DNA of 64,000 nucleotides. It comes from Arthrobacter sp. GMC3 (GTDB lineage: Bacteria > Actinomycetota > Actinomycetes > Actinomycetales > Micrococcaceae). The stretch spans positions 186,001-250,000 of the forward strand of contig NZ_PJIO01000008.1 in assembly GCF_002929305.1 (NCBI RefSeq), read 5' to 3'. Both the position numbers and the translations under genes were made by a program. Each line of letters begins with the position of its first letter. Within the stretch, counting starts at the first letter, position 1. This document shows, in pieces, positions 17,964-27,099 of this stretch. The notes below the pieces were generated by a model. The model was not told the origin of the DNA and did not search any database. It saw only the letters and a program-made list of their open reading frames with translations.

Positions 17964-18370
17964 TGCTGGTTCTCCAAGTTCTCCGGGCCAAAAGCGTCCG
18001 GCAAGATCTGATCCATCGTCTTAATCCCGAGGCTGGTCATCAGAACCATCTCCGGGGACCTGAATTCATACAGCAGCTGGCGGCAGCGACCGCACGGCAT
18101 GAGCACGGCGCCGGCGCCATCCACGCAGTAGAACGCCCGGATCCGCCCACCCCCGCCCATATGCAGGGCACCCACCAGGGTGCACTCGGCACACAGGGTC
18201 AGCCCGTAGCTTGCATTCTCCACGTTGCAGCCACTGATAATACGACCGTCGTCGAGCAGTGCCGCCGCCCCCACGGGGTACTTCGAATAGGGTGCGTATG
18301 CGTTGCGCATGGCGTCGGTGGCGGCTCCGCGCAGGGATTCCCAGACGACATCGTCGATTTCAGTTCTCAC
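17960..18370 (-). CDS. cdd: Cytidine deaminase
   Basis: A homotetrameric zinc enzyme converting cytidine or deoxycytidine to uridine or deoxyuridine. At 136 aa it has the catalytic CAE motif in GLTLCAECTL (~residue 63) and the second zinc pair PCGRCRQLL (~residue 101). The start of the fold, AYAPYSKYPVGAAAL, and the substrate loop GCNVENASYG are intact. The GTG start follows GGGG. It is 11 bases from the upstream permease stop and overlaps deoA by four bases, so it lies in the nucleoside transport operon. Confidence 0.95.
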   Translation of the reverse strand: MRTEIDDVVWESLRGAATDAMRNAYAPYSKYPVGAAALLDDGRIISGCNVENASYGLTLCAECTLVGALHMGGGGRIRAFYCVDGAGAVLMPCGRCRQLLYEFRSPEMVLMTSLGIKTMDQILPDAFGPENLENQQ

Positions 18371-18381
18371 GACTGGTCCCC

Positions 18382-19677
18382 TTAGCCCTTGACGTATGGT
18401 TGGCCGCTGGCAGCAGGTGCCCGTGACTTGCCGACAAACCCGGAGACGGCCAGGATGGTCAGCGCATACGGGAGCATGGCCAGGAACTGCCCGTCAATGG
18501 GGGTTCCGGCCAGGGACAAGATACTTTGCAGGTTGCCGGCAACGCCGAAGAGGAGCGCCGCCAGGGCGGCGCCAATCGGGTTCCAGCGGCCAAAGATCAA
18601 GGCCGCCAGAGCGATGAAACCCAGACCGCCGGTCATGTCCTTGCTGAAACTGCTCACGGCAACAAGGGTGAAGTAGGCACCGCCAATTCCGGCTACGGCG
18701 CCGCCCGCCATGACGTTCAGGAAGCGAGTCCGGTTCACGTTGATGCCCACGGTGTCCGCTGCCTTGGGGTGTTCGCCCACGGCCCGGATGCGCAGTCCCC
18801 AGCGGGTGCGGAACAAGCCAAACCACAGGGCAACCACCAGAACCAGCATGAAGTAGCCAATGATCGATTGGCGGAACAGCATGGGGCCCAGGATGGGGAT
18901 TTGTGACAGGAACGGGATGGGCAAATCGGGCAGGTGCACCGGCTGGTTGTAGATGGCCACGCCGTCCACCTTGGTCTTCATGATCTTCTCGAACAGGAAC
19001 CCTGTCAGGCCGGACACCAGCACGTTCAGCACCACGCCAACAATGATCTGGTTGACCACATACTTGATGCTGAAAGCGGCCAACAGGAACGAGACCAGCA
19101 TGCCCGCGACGGCCGCCGCGAAGAGTCCGGCAAACGCGTTTTGGGTGATCGAGGCGACCAGTGCGGCGGTGAAGGCTCCGGCGAGCAACTGTCCTTCGAT
19201 GGCGATGTTGACCACGCCGGAACGTTCACACAGCACCCCGGACAGGGAGCCAAAGACGAGTGGGGTGGTGATCAGCATGGCACCGGCGAACAAGCCCACC
19301 AGGGTGATGTTCTGGGTCTTGGTTCCGCCGATGATCCACACCATCAAAGCGATGACGAAGACCACGGCAAAGGTCATAGTGACCCATTTGGCAACCCTTG
19401 CCTGGTTCTTTGACTGAAGCCAGGCCGCAACGGCCAGCGCAACCAGGATCAGGGAGGCAACAATGCCGAAGGCTTTGGCCGGGAGCACCAGGTTGGGAAC
19501 TTGCCAGGCATCGTTGTCCTGGGAGATGCGGAAGGTGGCCTGGCCGTCGGGGCCAAGTATGGCAAAAAGCACCACGGCCACCAGGGCAAAGACACCGAGC
19601 AGGATGGGGGTTCGCCAGCTGCGGATGGCAACCCGGTCAGCCAGCTTGGACGGTTCTGCAGCAGCTACGACGCTCAT
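18382..19677 (-). CDS. Nucleoside ABC transporter permease (second permease)
   Basis: A 431-aa inner-membrane permease of the BPD_transp_2 (ribose/BMP) family. The conserved core LVFGSLSGVLCERSGVVNIAIEGQLLAGAF starts near residue 137, and RAVGEHPKAADTVGINV near residue 310 is the usual cytoplasmic EAA-like loop of this family. About ten hydrophobic segments are visible. An extra N-terminal ~50-residue part precedes the first helix. Its ATG overlaps the preceding permease stop by four bases. It would form the heterodimeric channel with the 413-aa permease for purine/pyrimidine nucleosides. Confidence 0.9.
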   Translation of the reverse strand: MSVVAAAEPSKLADRVAIRSWRTPILLGVFALVAVVLFAILGPDGQATFRISQDNDAWQVPNLVLPAKAFGIVASLILVALAVAAWLQSKNQARVAKWVTMTFAVVFVIALMVWIIGGTKTQNITLVGLFAGAMLITTPLVFGSLSGVLCERSGVVNIAIEGQLLAGAFTAALVASITQNAFAGLFAAAVAGMLVSFLLAAFSIKYVVNQIIVGVVLNVLVSGLTGFLFEKIMKTKVDGVAIYNQPVHLPDLPIPFLSQIPILGPMLFRQSIIGYFMLVLVVALWFGLFRTRWGLRIRAVGEHPKAADTVGINVNRTRFLNVMAGGAVAGIGGAYFTLVAVSSFSKDMTGGLGFIALAALIFGRWNPIGAALAALLFGVAGNLQSILSLAGTPIDGQFLAMLPYALTILAVSGFVGKSRAPAASGQPYVKG

Positions 19678-20915
19678 GCCTTGGCTCCTTCGGGGCGAAC
19701 GGCCTTGATCCGGAACATGGAGCGGATCAGTGGCGGGGCGGCGATGAACAGCACGATCAGTGACTGCACCACCGCAACAATGTCAATGGATACGTCGGCG
19801 TTGACCGCCATGGAGGTGCCGCCGGCTTTGAAGGCACCGAACAGCAGTGCGGCAAAGAAGGTGCCCCACGGTTTGGAACGTCCCAGCAGCGCCACCGTGA
19901 TGGCGTCGAAGCCGATGCTTCCGGCAATTTCAGAATCCAGGGATTTTTCGGTGCCCGCAATCTGGGTGACACCCGCCAACCCGGCCAGGGCGCCGGAGAT
20001 CAGCATGACGGTGATGTAACCACGGGAGACGATCATTCCGGCGGTGCGGGCGGCCTTCGGGTTAGCCCCAATAGCCCGGTATTCGAAGCCAAGGGTCGAT
20101 CGGTTCAACAGCCACGCCACGGCAATAACGGCCAGAATGGCCAGGATCAGCCCGGCATTGACCCTGAAGTTGGGTCCCAGAAGCAGCGGCAACATTGCAT
20201 TCGCGTCCATTTGCGGGCTGATGGGGTTGGTGCTGCCGGGCGCCTTGAGCTGGTTCTTGAGCAGGTACAGGACAAAGGAGACGGCAATGTAGTTGAGCAT
20301 GATCGTCACGATCACCTCATGGGCGCCGGTGCGGGCTTTGAGGAATCCGGCGATGCCCGCCCAGATGGCACCACCAATGGCGCCGGCAAGGATGACGGCC
20401 AGCAGGTGGATGACGGGGGGAAGATGCATTTGGAAACCGACGACGCCGGCAAAGGTGGCACCCATGATGATCTGGCCCTGCGCACCAATGTTGAACAACC
20501 CGGCTCGGAAGGCGAGCGTGACAGCCAGCCCGGCAAGGATCAACGGGGTGGCAAAGGTCAGGGTCTCAAAAATGCCCAGCTGGCCCTGCCACGTGCGGGC
20601 GGTGGGGTCATAGGTAGCCCCACGCCACAGTGCCCCGTAGGCCTCGGAGACGGAGGCCCAGATGGCGGAGAACGTTGCGCCCGGATCGGCAAAGAAGTAG
20701 CCGGAGGCGGCTGTGACTCGGGGGTCCGTGATGGCGATCAAGATCCCGCCGATCACCAGCGCCACCAGAACTGCCAGCACGGAGATGATGGCGTTGCCGC
20801 TCATGATCTCCCGAATCACCCGGGTACCCTCAGCGTCCTTGACGTCCTTGGAATCCGGGGTGGGCGCCGGGGTGGGCGCCGGGGTGGGCGCCGGAATTGA
20901 TGGTGTTTCACTCAT
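19674..20915 (-). CDS. Nucleoside ABC transporter permease (first permease)
   Basis: A 413-aa permease of the same family as its neighbour. The core TLTFATPLILAGLAVTLAFRAGLFNIGAQGQ lies around residues 115-150, and RAIGANPKAARTAGMIVSRG (~residue 280) is the ATPase-contacting loop. The N-terminus is a Pro/Thr/Ala repeat (PAPT units) coded by three identical 12-bp GC-rich repeats near 20866-20895, so length may vary between strains. Its start overlaps the ATPase stop (ATGA), consistent with a tight operon. Confidence 0.9.
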   Translation of the reverse strand: MSETPSIPAPTPAPTPAPTPDSKDVKDAEGTRVIREIMSGNAIISVLAVLVALVIGGILIAITDPRVTAASGYFFADPGATFSAIWASVSEAYGALWRGATYDPTARTWQGQLGIFETLTFATPLILAGLAVTLAFRAGLFNIGAQGQIIMGATFAGVVGFQMHLPPVIHLLAVILAGAIGGAIWAGIAGFLKARTGAHEVIVTIMLNYIAVSFVLYLLKNQLKAPGSTNPISPQMDANAMLPLLLGPNFRVNAGLILAILAVIAVAWLLNRSTLGFEYRAIGANPKAARTAGMIVSRGYITVMLISGALAGLAGVTQIAGTEKSLDSEIAGSIGFDAITVALLGRSKPWGTFFAALLFGAFKAGGTSMAVNADVSIDIVAVVQSLIVLFIAAPPLIRSMFRIKAVRPEGAKA

Positions 20916-22468
20916 GGAAGTTCTCCATTCTCCGGTGCCACAGGGGCGTCCAGCTGTGCCTGGGCATCGGCAGCGTTCAAGCCTGCCATCATCAGTCCGA
21001 GCAGTTCTCGGCTCGATTTTCCGGGCACAATGCCCATCAGCTTGCCGGCAAACAGCACCGCGATGCGGTCTGCAAGCTCCATGACTTCATCGAGTTCGGT
21101 GGAGACAATAATGACGGGGGTGCCGCTGTCGCGTTCGGCCACGATCCGCTTGTGCAGGAATTCGATGGATCCAACGTCGACGCCGCGCGTGGGTTGGGAG
21201 GCGATGAACAGTTTCAGCGGCCGGGCCAGTTCCCTGGCCAGCACCACCTTTTGCTGGTTTCCGCCGGAAAGAGTGTCGGCGGCCGATTGTGAGGACTGGG
21301 TCCGCACATCAAATTCGGCCACTTTCGCGTCTGCATTCTTGGCGATAACCGCCCGGTTGAGCGTGCCGCGGCGCGAGTACGGGGCCTTGGTGTACAGGTC
21401 AAGGATGAGGTTCTCGGCAATGGAGAACTCCCCCACCAGGCCGTCGTCCTGCCTGTCCTCGGGCACAAAGCCAACGCCAGAGTCCAGGACCTCGCGCACG
21501 CTCTTGCCTACCAGTTCCTTCCCGTCCAAGGTGATGGAACCCAAAGTGCGTTTGTGTAAGCCCAAAACGGCCTCGGTCAGTTCACTCTGACCGTTGCCCT
21601 GGACACCGGCGACGGCGAGGATCTCACCCTTGGCGACGGAGAAGGTGACGTCGTCCAGGAGCCGATGCCCGGCGTCGTTCATGACACTGAGATTTGTCAC
21701 CTTGAAGGTCAGCTCACCAGGCACCGCGTCGGCCTTGTTCAGCGTAAGGCTGACGGAGCGGCCCACCATCATGGATGCAAGCTCGGTGGTGGCGGCCGTG
21801 GGATCGGCGGACCCCACCACCTTGCCGCGCCGGATCACCGTGATGGTGTCGGAGACGGCCTTGACCTCACGCAGCTTGTGCGAGATGAAAACGATTGAGG
21901 TGCCGCCGGCCTTCAGCTGCGCCATGATCTCCATCAGCTCGTCCGTTTCCTGCGGGGTGAGCACGGCTGTGGGCTCGTCCAGGATCAGGATTTTCGCGTT
22001 GCGGACCAGGGCCTTGATGATTTCCACCCGCTGCTGGACGCCGACGGGCAGGTCCTCCACCAGGGCGTCGGGATCAACGTTGAACCCGAACTTTGCCGAA
22101 ATCTCCCGGATCTTCCTGCGCGTGTCCTCCAGGTTCAGGACCCCACCAAACGTGGTGGACTCGGCGCCTAGGGCAACGTTTTCGGCCACGGTGAAAACAG
22201 GGACGAGCATGAAGTGTTGATGCACCATGCCGATTCCGGCAGCCATGGCGTCGGCCGGGCCGGAGAACTTCACGGGTTTGTCGTCAATAAGAATTTCGCC
22301 GGCCGTCGGCTCGTACAGGCCGTACAGGACGTTCATGAGGGTGGATTTGCCGGCGCCGTTTTCGCCTAGGAGGCTGTGAATCTCACCAGAGGCAACCACC
22401 AGGTCAATATGGTCGTTGGCTATCAGGGCACCAAAACTTTTGGTGATGCCCCTGAGTTCAAGTTTCAA
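20912..22468 (-). CDS. Nucleoside ABC transporter ATP-binding protein
   Basis: A duplicated ABC ATPase of about 518 aa that energises the two adjacent permeases. The first cassette has Walker [10 protein letters not shown] (~residue 35), signature VGVQQRVEI and Walker [12 protein letters not shown]. The second has a degenerate Walker A (GVQGNGQSEL), signature [15 protein letters not shown] (~residue 405) and LFIASQPTRGVD in place of the usual LDEPTRG. This asymmetry is usual in BMP-type systems, where one site is impaired. TTG 22468 is chosen because homologous proteins begin at KLELRGITKSF; the upstream in-frame extension is low quality and no strong Shine-Dalgarno marks either start. Confidence 0.9.
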   Translation of the reverse strand: MKLELRGITKSFGALIANDHIDLVVASGEIHSLLGENGAGKSTLMNVLYGLYEPTAGEILIDDKPVKFSGPADAMAAGIGMVHQHFMLVPVFTVAENVALGAESTTFGGVLNLEDTRRKIREISAKFGFNVDPDALVEDLPVGVQQRVEIIKALVRNAKILILDEPTAVLTPQETDELMEIMAQLKAGGTSIVFISHKLREVKAVSDTITVIRRGKVVGSADPTAATTELASMMVGRSVSLTLNKADAVPGELTFKVTNLSVMNDAGHRLLDDVTFSVAKGEILAVAGVQGNGQSELTEAVLGLHKRTLGSITLDGKELVGKSVREVLDSGVGFVPEDRQDDGLVGEFSIAENLILDLYTKAPYSRRGTLNRAVIAKNADAKVAEFDVRTQSSQSAADTLSGGNQQKVVLARELARPLKLFIASQPTRGVDVGSIEFLHKRIVAERDSGTPVIIVSTELDEVMELADRIAVLFAGKLMGIVPGKSSRELLGLMMAGLNAADAQAQLDAPVAPENGELP

Positions 22469-22582
22469 GGATGTAACCCGTCTACGTAAAAAAGTGTGTG
22501 GAAGTTGCGGCTGAACCCAATGTTGCGCCGCACTGCCAGCCAAAAGCTGTCGGTGCGGCGCAACAGGTGCCAGGAGCGGTGA

Positions 22583-23698
22583 TTACTTGGGGCTGGACTT
22601 CGAGGTAACCGTGATGGTTCCGTCGATGATGCCCTTCTTGATGGCGTCGAGCTGAGTCTTCGTCTCGGCGCTCACGGAGGAGTCCAAATCGTGGAACGGG
22701 GCCAGGGCCACGCCACCGTTCTTCAGCGTGCCAATGTACGGTGTCGGGTCGAACTTGCCGGCCATGTCGTCCTTGACAATGGTTTCCACTGCCTCGCCCA
22801 TGGTCTTGATGACCGAGGTCAGCAGGATGGACTTGTAGGTCGGAGCCGTCAGAACGCCGTCGGAGTCAACCCAAACGAGCTTGACATCCTTGCCGTCCTT
22901 GTTGGCGGCCAGGATGGCATCTCCTGCACCGGTGCCCAGCGGGCCAGCCACCGGCATGATGACATCTGCGCCGTCGCCGATCAGGTTGTTGGTGGCCTTG
23001 GTGCCTTCCTGGATGATGTCGAAGGTGTTGGCGAAGACGCCCTGCTGGGTGTCCTTGTTCCAGCCAAGAAGCTGAACGCTCTTGCCCATCTTCTCGTTGT
23101 AGTACTTCACGCCATCGGCAAAGCCGTCCATGAAGATGGTGACGGTGGGGATGTTGATGCCGCCGAACGTGCCAACCTTGCCGGTCTTAGAGACCGACGC
23201 CGCCGTGTAGCCAGCCATGAATGCGGCCTGGGCCGTGTCGTAGACAACGGGCTTGACGTTGGGCAAGTTGATGCTGCTGTCATCGATGATGGCGTAGTGC
23301 AGATCCTTGTTTGCCGTGGCCACATTCTTGGTGGCATCTGCCAACAAGAAGCCGACGGTGAACGTCAGGTTGCAACCGGCATTGGCCATCTGGTTCAGGT
23401 TCGGCTCAAAGTCCGCCTTGGTGGTGGACTGGGCTTCCTTCATCTTGATGCCCAAATCCGCCACGGTCTTCTTCAAGCCCTCGTACGAGGACTGGTTGAA
23501 GGAACGGTCGTCGAATCCGCCCGAGTCAGAGACGATGCAGCCAAGGTAGTTGGCTGCGGCGTCCGTGCCACCGGTGCTGCCGCCACCGGCAGGCGCCGGA
23601 GCCTGCCCGCAACCTGTCAATAGGAGCGCCGTTGCTCCCAGTGCCACAGTCCCGAGTGTGGCAGTGCGCTTGAACGCACCAAAAAGTGATGTCTTCAA
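22583..23698 (-). CDS. BMP family nucleoside-binding lipoprotein
   Basis: This is the substrate-binding protein of the nucleoside ABC transporter. The ~371-aa precursor has a lipoprotein signal with lipobox LLLTGC near residue 30, then a Gly/Pro/Ala linker and the BMP (PnrA-like) domain: GCIVSDSGGFDDRSFNQSSYEGL, FTVGFLLADAT and ADVIMPVAGPLGTGAGDA are family landmarks. TTG 23698 is chosen because GGAGGA lies just upstream and it gives a normal signal peptide. It begins the operon, followed 114 bases later by the ATPase. The 158 bases upstream should carry the promoter, but no unambiguous -35/-10 pair is visible. Confidence 0.92.
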   Translation of the reverse strand: MKTSLFGAFKRTATLGTVALGATALLLTGCGQAPAPAGGGSTGGTDAAANYLGCIVSDSGGFDDRSFNQSSYEGLKKTVADLGIKMKEAQSTTKADFEPNLNQMANAGCNLTFTVGFLLADATKNVATANKDLHYAIIDDSSINLPNVKPVVYDTAQAAFMAGYTAASVSKTGKVGTFGGINIPTVTIFMDGFADGVKYYNEKMGKSVQLLGWNKDTQQGVFANTFDIIQEGTKATNNLIGDGADVIMPVAGPLGTGAGDAILAANKDGKDVKLVWVDSDGVLTAPTYKSILLTSVIKTMGEAVETIVKDDMAGKFDPTPYIGTLKNGGVALAPFHDLDSSVSAETKTQLDAIKKGIIDGTITVTSKSSPK

Positions 23699-23856
23699 AA
23701 TTCCTCCATAGGTATCAAATCGCATTCGCGCGCCCCACAGCGAAAACACAATGTTACTCAACACACTAATGGCAGTTGGAACCGGCCGATAGGTTCTTTA
23801 GCTCACATCGAAGCATCGTTGGAAAACCGTTACAAGAGCGGGAGCTCCCCCGTCGT

Positions 23857-25080
23857 TCAGGTACCGGGGGCCCGCAGGGTTCGCAATGCGGCCGCGCACA
23901 GCACCCGAATGCCCACCGACAGGGCGCGTTCATCCACGATGTAGTCCCCGCGGTGCAGGTCGTACTCTTCGCCGCCGGGGACGTGGGTGCCTAGGCGCAT
24001 CAATGAGCCGGGAATCCCTTGCAGGAACCAGGCAAAGTCTTCCCCACCCATGGACTGCGGCGCCAAAACGACCGAATCTTCGCCCAGTTCGGCGCGGGCG
24101 GCCGCCTCGATCAAAGCCGTTTCATGCTCGGAGTTCACGACGGGAGGGACGCCGCGGGTGTGTTCAAGGTGCACGTCGACGCCGTAGGGGGCCGCAACTT
24201 GTTGTACCACTTCATCAAGCAGCTCCCCTGCCGCATGCCAGGCCTCGCGGTCAAGGCAACGCATGGTGCCGCTCATGACGCCGTTACCGGGGATCGCGTT
24301 GGGCGCGGAACCGGCACTGATTTGGCCCCAGACCATGGAGACCCCGCTGCGCACATCCACCCGGCGGGACAGCACGGCTGGGACGTTGATGGCGATTTGG
24401 GCCAGTGCGAAGACAAGGTCCTCGGTCAGGTGTGGGCGGGAGGTGTGACCGCCACGGCCCGAGAGTTCAATCTTGATGGTGTCGGAGGCGCTCGTGATGG
24501 GGCCGATCCGCGTACCAATCTTTCCCACCTCGACCCGGGGGTCGCAATGCAAGGCCATGATGCGCGGCACGCCGTCCAGGGCGCCCTGGTCGATGCAGGA
24601 AAGGGCACCGCCGGGCATGGTTTCCTCGGCCGGCTGAAAAATGATGCGGATGGTCCCGCCGAGCGGGGAGGACTGGTGCATCTTGGCCAGGACCAGGGCG
24701 ATGCCGAGCATGCTGGCGGTGTGGAAGTCGTGGCCGCAGCCGTGGGTTACCCCGTGGTTGCGTGAGGCGTACGGGAGCCCCGTCTCCTCAATGATGGGCA
24801 GGGCATCAATGTCCCCGCGCAACGCCGTCGTAATGGGGCCCTCGCCAATGTCGACAATGACCCCAGTGCCCTCGAGTCGTCGCGGTGCAAGCCCGGCTGC
24901 CAGAAGCCTGTCGTAGATGACCGTTGAGGTGCGGTATTCCTGGAAGGAAAGCTCCGGGTGGGCGTGCAGGTCACGCCGGAACTCCAAGATCTCATCGATC
25001 AAGGGCTCCAGCCAGGGGCCTACCAGTTCCGTGGGTTCTGTTTCCAGCGAGTAATTGCGCACATCACAAACTCTAACCAT
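23857..25080 (-). CDS. M20 family amidohydrolase (peptidase)
   Basis: A 407-aa metal-dependent amidohydrolase of the M20D (IAA-amino acid hydrolase / hippurate hydrolase) type. The motifs RRDLHAHPELSFQEYRTS (~residue 35), THGCGHDFHTASMLGIAL (~residue 110), FQPAEETMPGGA (~residue 150) and the C-terminal SMGGEDFAWFL (~residue 365) carry the metal-binding Cys/His/Glu residues. It would hydrolyse an N-acylated amino acid or related amide; the substrate is unknown. It is transcribed in the same direction as the nucleoside operon but 158 bases away, and is preceded by a tandem of the hairpin element. Confidence 0.88.
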   Translation of the reverse strand: MVRVCDVRNYSLETEPTELVGPWLEPLIDEILEFRRDLHAHPELSFQEYRTSTVIYDRLLAAGLAPRRLEGTGVIVDIGEGPITTALRGDIDALPIIEETGLPYASRNHGVTHGCGHDFHTASMLGIALVLAKMHQSSPLGGTIRIIFQPAEETMPGGALSCIDQGALDGVPRIMALHCDPRVEVGKIGTRIGPITSASDTIKIELSGRGGHTSRPHLTEDLVFALAQIAINVPAVLSRRVDVRSGVSMVWGQISAGSAPNAIPGNGVMSGTMRCLDREAWHAAGELLDEVVQQVAAPYGVDVHLEHTRGVPPVVNSEHETALIEAAARAELGEDSVVLAPQSMGGEDFAWFLQGIPGSLMRLGTHVPGGEEYDLHRGDYIVDERALSVGIRVLCAAALRTLRAPGT

Positions 25081-25159
25081 TTCCTAGAGCTGGGCCACCA
25101 TTGAGGTACGCCCATTACTCCCCACGCCCTCTCGCCGGCACACAAACTTGGGAAGGTGT

Positions 25160-25272
25160 TGGGCCCACGGCCGCGAGGGACCCGCTGCGAGCTTGCGATG
25201 TACGAGCGACCTGTTGGGCCCACGCGCCCGAGGGGCCCCGGCTGAGGAACGAAGCCGGGGAGGGCGTGGGGA
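25160..25272 (-). repeat. Hairpin element, copy D (25215-25272) plus partial copy D2 (25160-25214)
   Basis: Copy D starts one base after the mannose-1-phosphate guanylyltransferase stop codon: CCCCA-CGCCC, inner helix CCCCGGC/GCCGGGG, then GGGCG-CG-TGGGCCCA. Directly behind it is D2, which keeps only the 3' half (CTCGCGGCCGTGGGCCCA) with the GCTCGCAAGC-type loop seen in copy B. It is the second tandem arrangement in the window, after copy C. Confidence 0.75.
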
Positions 25273-26418
25273 CTACAGGACGTCGGTGTCGCCCTTGGCC
25301 TTGAGACCGTCGACGGCGCGCTTGACTAGTTGGGAATGTGCACGGGTGGTGACCAGGAGCGCGTCGGGGGTGTCCACCACCACCACGTCCTCGATGCCGA
25401 TCAGGGCGATGACGCGCTTGGTGTCGCTGACCACGATGCCACTGCTGTCTTCGCTGAACACGCGGGCGCCTTCACCCATGACGGTCACGGCGTCTACTTC
25501 GCGGGCGTTGTTCAGGCGGGCGATCGCGGCAAAGTCTCCCACGTCGTCCCAGCTGAACGTGGCGGGAATGACTGCCACATCGCCGGCGTCGGCGGCCGGT
25601 TCGGCCACTGCGTAGTCGATGGCGATCTTGGGCAGGGTGGGCCATACCCGGTTCTTCACAGCGACCCGGTCCGGGGTATCCCAGGCTGCGGCGATTTCCA
25701 TCAGGCCCTCGTAGAGCGTGGGTTCGTTTGCTTTCAAATGGCGCAGCATCAATTCAACGGGCGCCACGAACATGCCGGCGTTCCAGTTGTAGTCGCCGCT
25801 GGCCAGGTACTGCTGGGCAACTTCCTCACTGGGCTTTTCCACAAACTTTACGACGGCGTGCGCGCTGGGTGCGCCGTCTACCTGCAGCGGCGCTCCGGTG
25901 CGGATATAGCCGAAACTTGTCGAGGCGTGGGTGGGTTTGACACCGATCGTGACGATCTTGCCAGTGGCCGCGGTGTAGATGGCTTCCTTCACGGCGTCCT
26001 GGAATTTTTCCACGGGACTGATGACCTGGTCGGCTGCAAAGGAACCCATGATGATCTCGGGATCACGCAGGTACAAGATGGCTGCGGCAAGTCCGATCGC
26101 CGCCCCTGAATCCTTGGGCTCGGTTTCCAGCACCAGGTCCTCGTCGGCTACCTCGGGCAGTTGCCTGCAGACGGCCTCGCGGTGGGCATCGCCGGTCACC
26201 AACATGACGCGGTTTCCGCTCAGCGGCTCCAACCTGTCGTAGGTGGCACGTAGCAAGGTGCTGCCGCTACCCGTCAAGTCGTGCAGGAACTTCGGTGCTG
26301 CTGCCCGGGACAGGGGCCACAGCCTGGTTCCGACACCCCCGGCCGGAATCACGGCGAAAAACTTCTCGAAGGGGGAAGCGTCGTGCTGGGCGGGGAGGGA
26401 GGAGCTTTGCGTATTCAT
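25273..26418 (-). CDS. manC: Mannose-1-phosphate guanylyltransferase
   Basis: It makes GDP-mannose from mannose-1-phosphate and GTP for cell-envelope glycans. The ~381-aa protein has the nucleotidyltransferase signature IPAGGVGTRLWPLSRAAAPKFL (~residues 22-43), the ETEPKDSGAAIGLAAAILYL segment near residue 100 and SFAADQVI near residue 125. FVEKPSEEVAQQYLASGDYNWNAGMFV matches the sugar-binding part. It is the short, single-domain form without the C-terminal phosphomannose isomerase domain. ATG 26418 is chosen because GGAG precedes it at close spacing. It is divergent from sdhC across a 288-bp region. Confidence 0.92.
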   Translation of the reverse strand: MNTQSSSLPAQHDASPFEKFFAVIPAGGVGTRLWPLSRAAAPKFLHDLTGSGSTLLRATYDRLEPLSGNRVMLVTGDAHREAVCRQLPEVADEDLVLETEPKDSGAAIGLAAAILYLRDPEIIMGSFAADQVISPVEKFQDAVKEAIYTAATGKIVTIGVKPTHASTSFGYIRTGAPLQVDGAPSAHAVVKFVEKPSEEVAQQYLASGDYNWNAGMFVAPVELMLRHLKANEPTLYEGLMEIAAAWDTPDRVAVKNRVWPTLPKIAIDYAVAEPAADAGDVAVIPATFSWDDVGDFAAIARLNNAREVDAVTVMGEGARVFSEDSSGIVVSDTKRVIALIGIEDVVVVDTPDALLVTTRAHSQLVKRAVDGLKAKGDTDVL

Positions 26419-26590
26419 CACTCCTAGCCTAAACGATGGGCGCAAAACACCGCTGATTCTGCGGAAGTTGCGCCCTCACACAGCCGCCCGGCAGGCGCCG
26501 TCGTACCCCCAAACCACTTACTAAACGCCTTCTACACCATGCATTTGTGACCCGCCTGTGATTTGCCGCATAGAGCAAGGAGTGCCTAAG

Positions 26591-26627
26591 TTGAATATGC
26601 TGTTAGCGAAGCCTAAATTTAGGCTTC
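26591..26627 (+). promoter_or_regulatory. Probable sdh promoter with 20-bp palindromic operator
   Basis: TTGAAT (26591-26596) and TAAATT (26614-26619) are separated by 17 bases, a good sigma-70-type promoter. The -10 lies inside GAAGCCTAAATTTAGGCTTC (26608-26627), a perfect 20-bp palindrome. Transcription would start about 80 bases before sdhC. A palindrome covering the -10 is a classic repressor site, so sdhCDAB is probably under negative control by a dimeric regulator not in this window. Confidence 0.6.
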
Positions 26628-26706
26628 AGTTATGAGTGCTCACGCCGTGTGCGTTTCCCCGCGTGGAACCACGCCAGCGTCACGGTGATGCAGGAAGGTT
26701 TATTCA

Positions 26707-27099
26707 GTGCCGACAAAACCAGCTGGCACTCTGTACCGCGGCCGTGAAGGCATGTGGTCCTGGGTGGGACACCGTATTACCGGTGTGGTGATTTTCGTAT
26801 TCTTGTTGGTGCACGTTCTGGACACCTCCTTGGTGCGGGTGTCACCGGAAGCGTACACAGCAGTTATTGGGGCGTACAAGAACCCCATCATGGGTTTGGG
26901 TGAAGCCGCCCTGGTCGCAGCAATCGTGTTCCACGCCTTTAACGGCCTGCGCATCATTGCCATCGACTTCTGGAAGAAGGGGCCCAAATACCAGCGTCAG
27001 CTGCTGTGGGGTGTTCTGGCCCTCTGGGCTGTGACCATGATCCCGTTCCTGATCCGTCACCTCACCATTGTCTTCTCTAATTTCTTCGGGGGGCACTAA
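26707..27099 (+). CDS. sdhC: Succinate dehydrogenase cytochrome b556 subunit
   Basis: A membrane anchor of complex II that helps bind heme b and quinone. The 130-aa protein has three transmembrane helices starting at TGVVIFVFLLVHVLD. The SdhC segment WSWVGHRITG (~residues 18-27) includes a conserved His before the first helix, and HVLDTSLV and HAFNGLRII carry further candidate heme-ligand His residues. GTG 26707 has AGGAAGG nine bases upstream. Its stop is followed at once by the sdhD start. Confidence 0.93.
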   Translation: MPTKPAGTLYRGREGMWSWVGHRITGVVIFVFLLVHVLDTSLVRVSPEAYTAVIGAYKNPIMGLGEAALVAAIVFHAFNGLRIIAIDFWKKGPKYQRQLLWGVLALWAVTMIPFLIRHLTIVFSNFFGGH

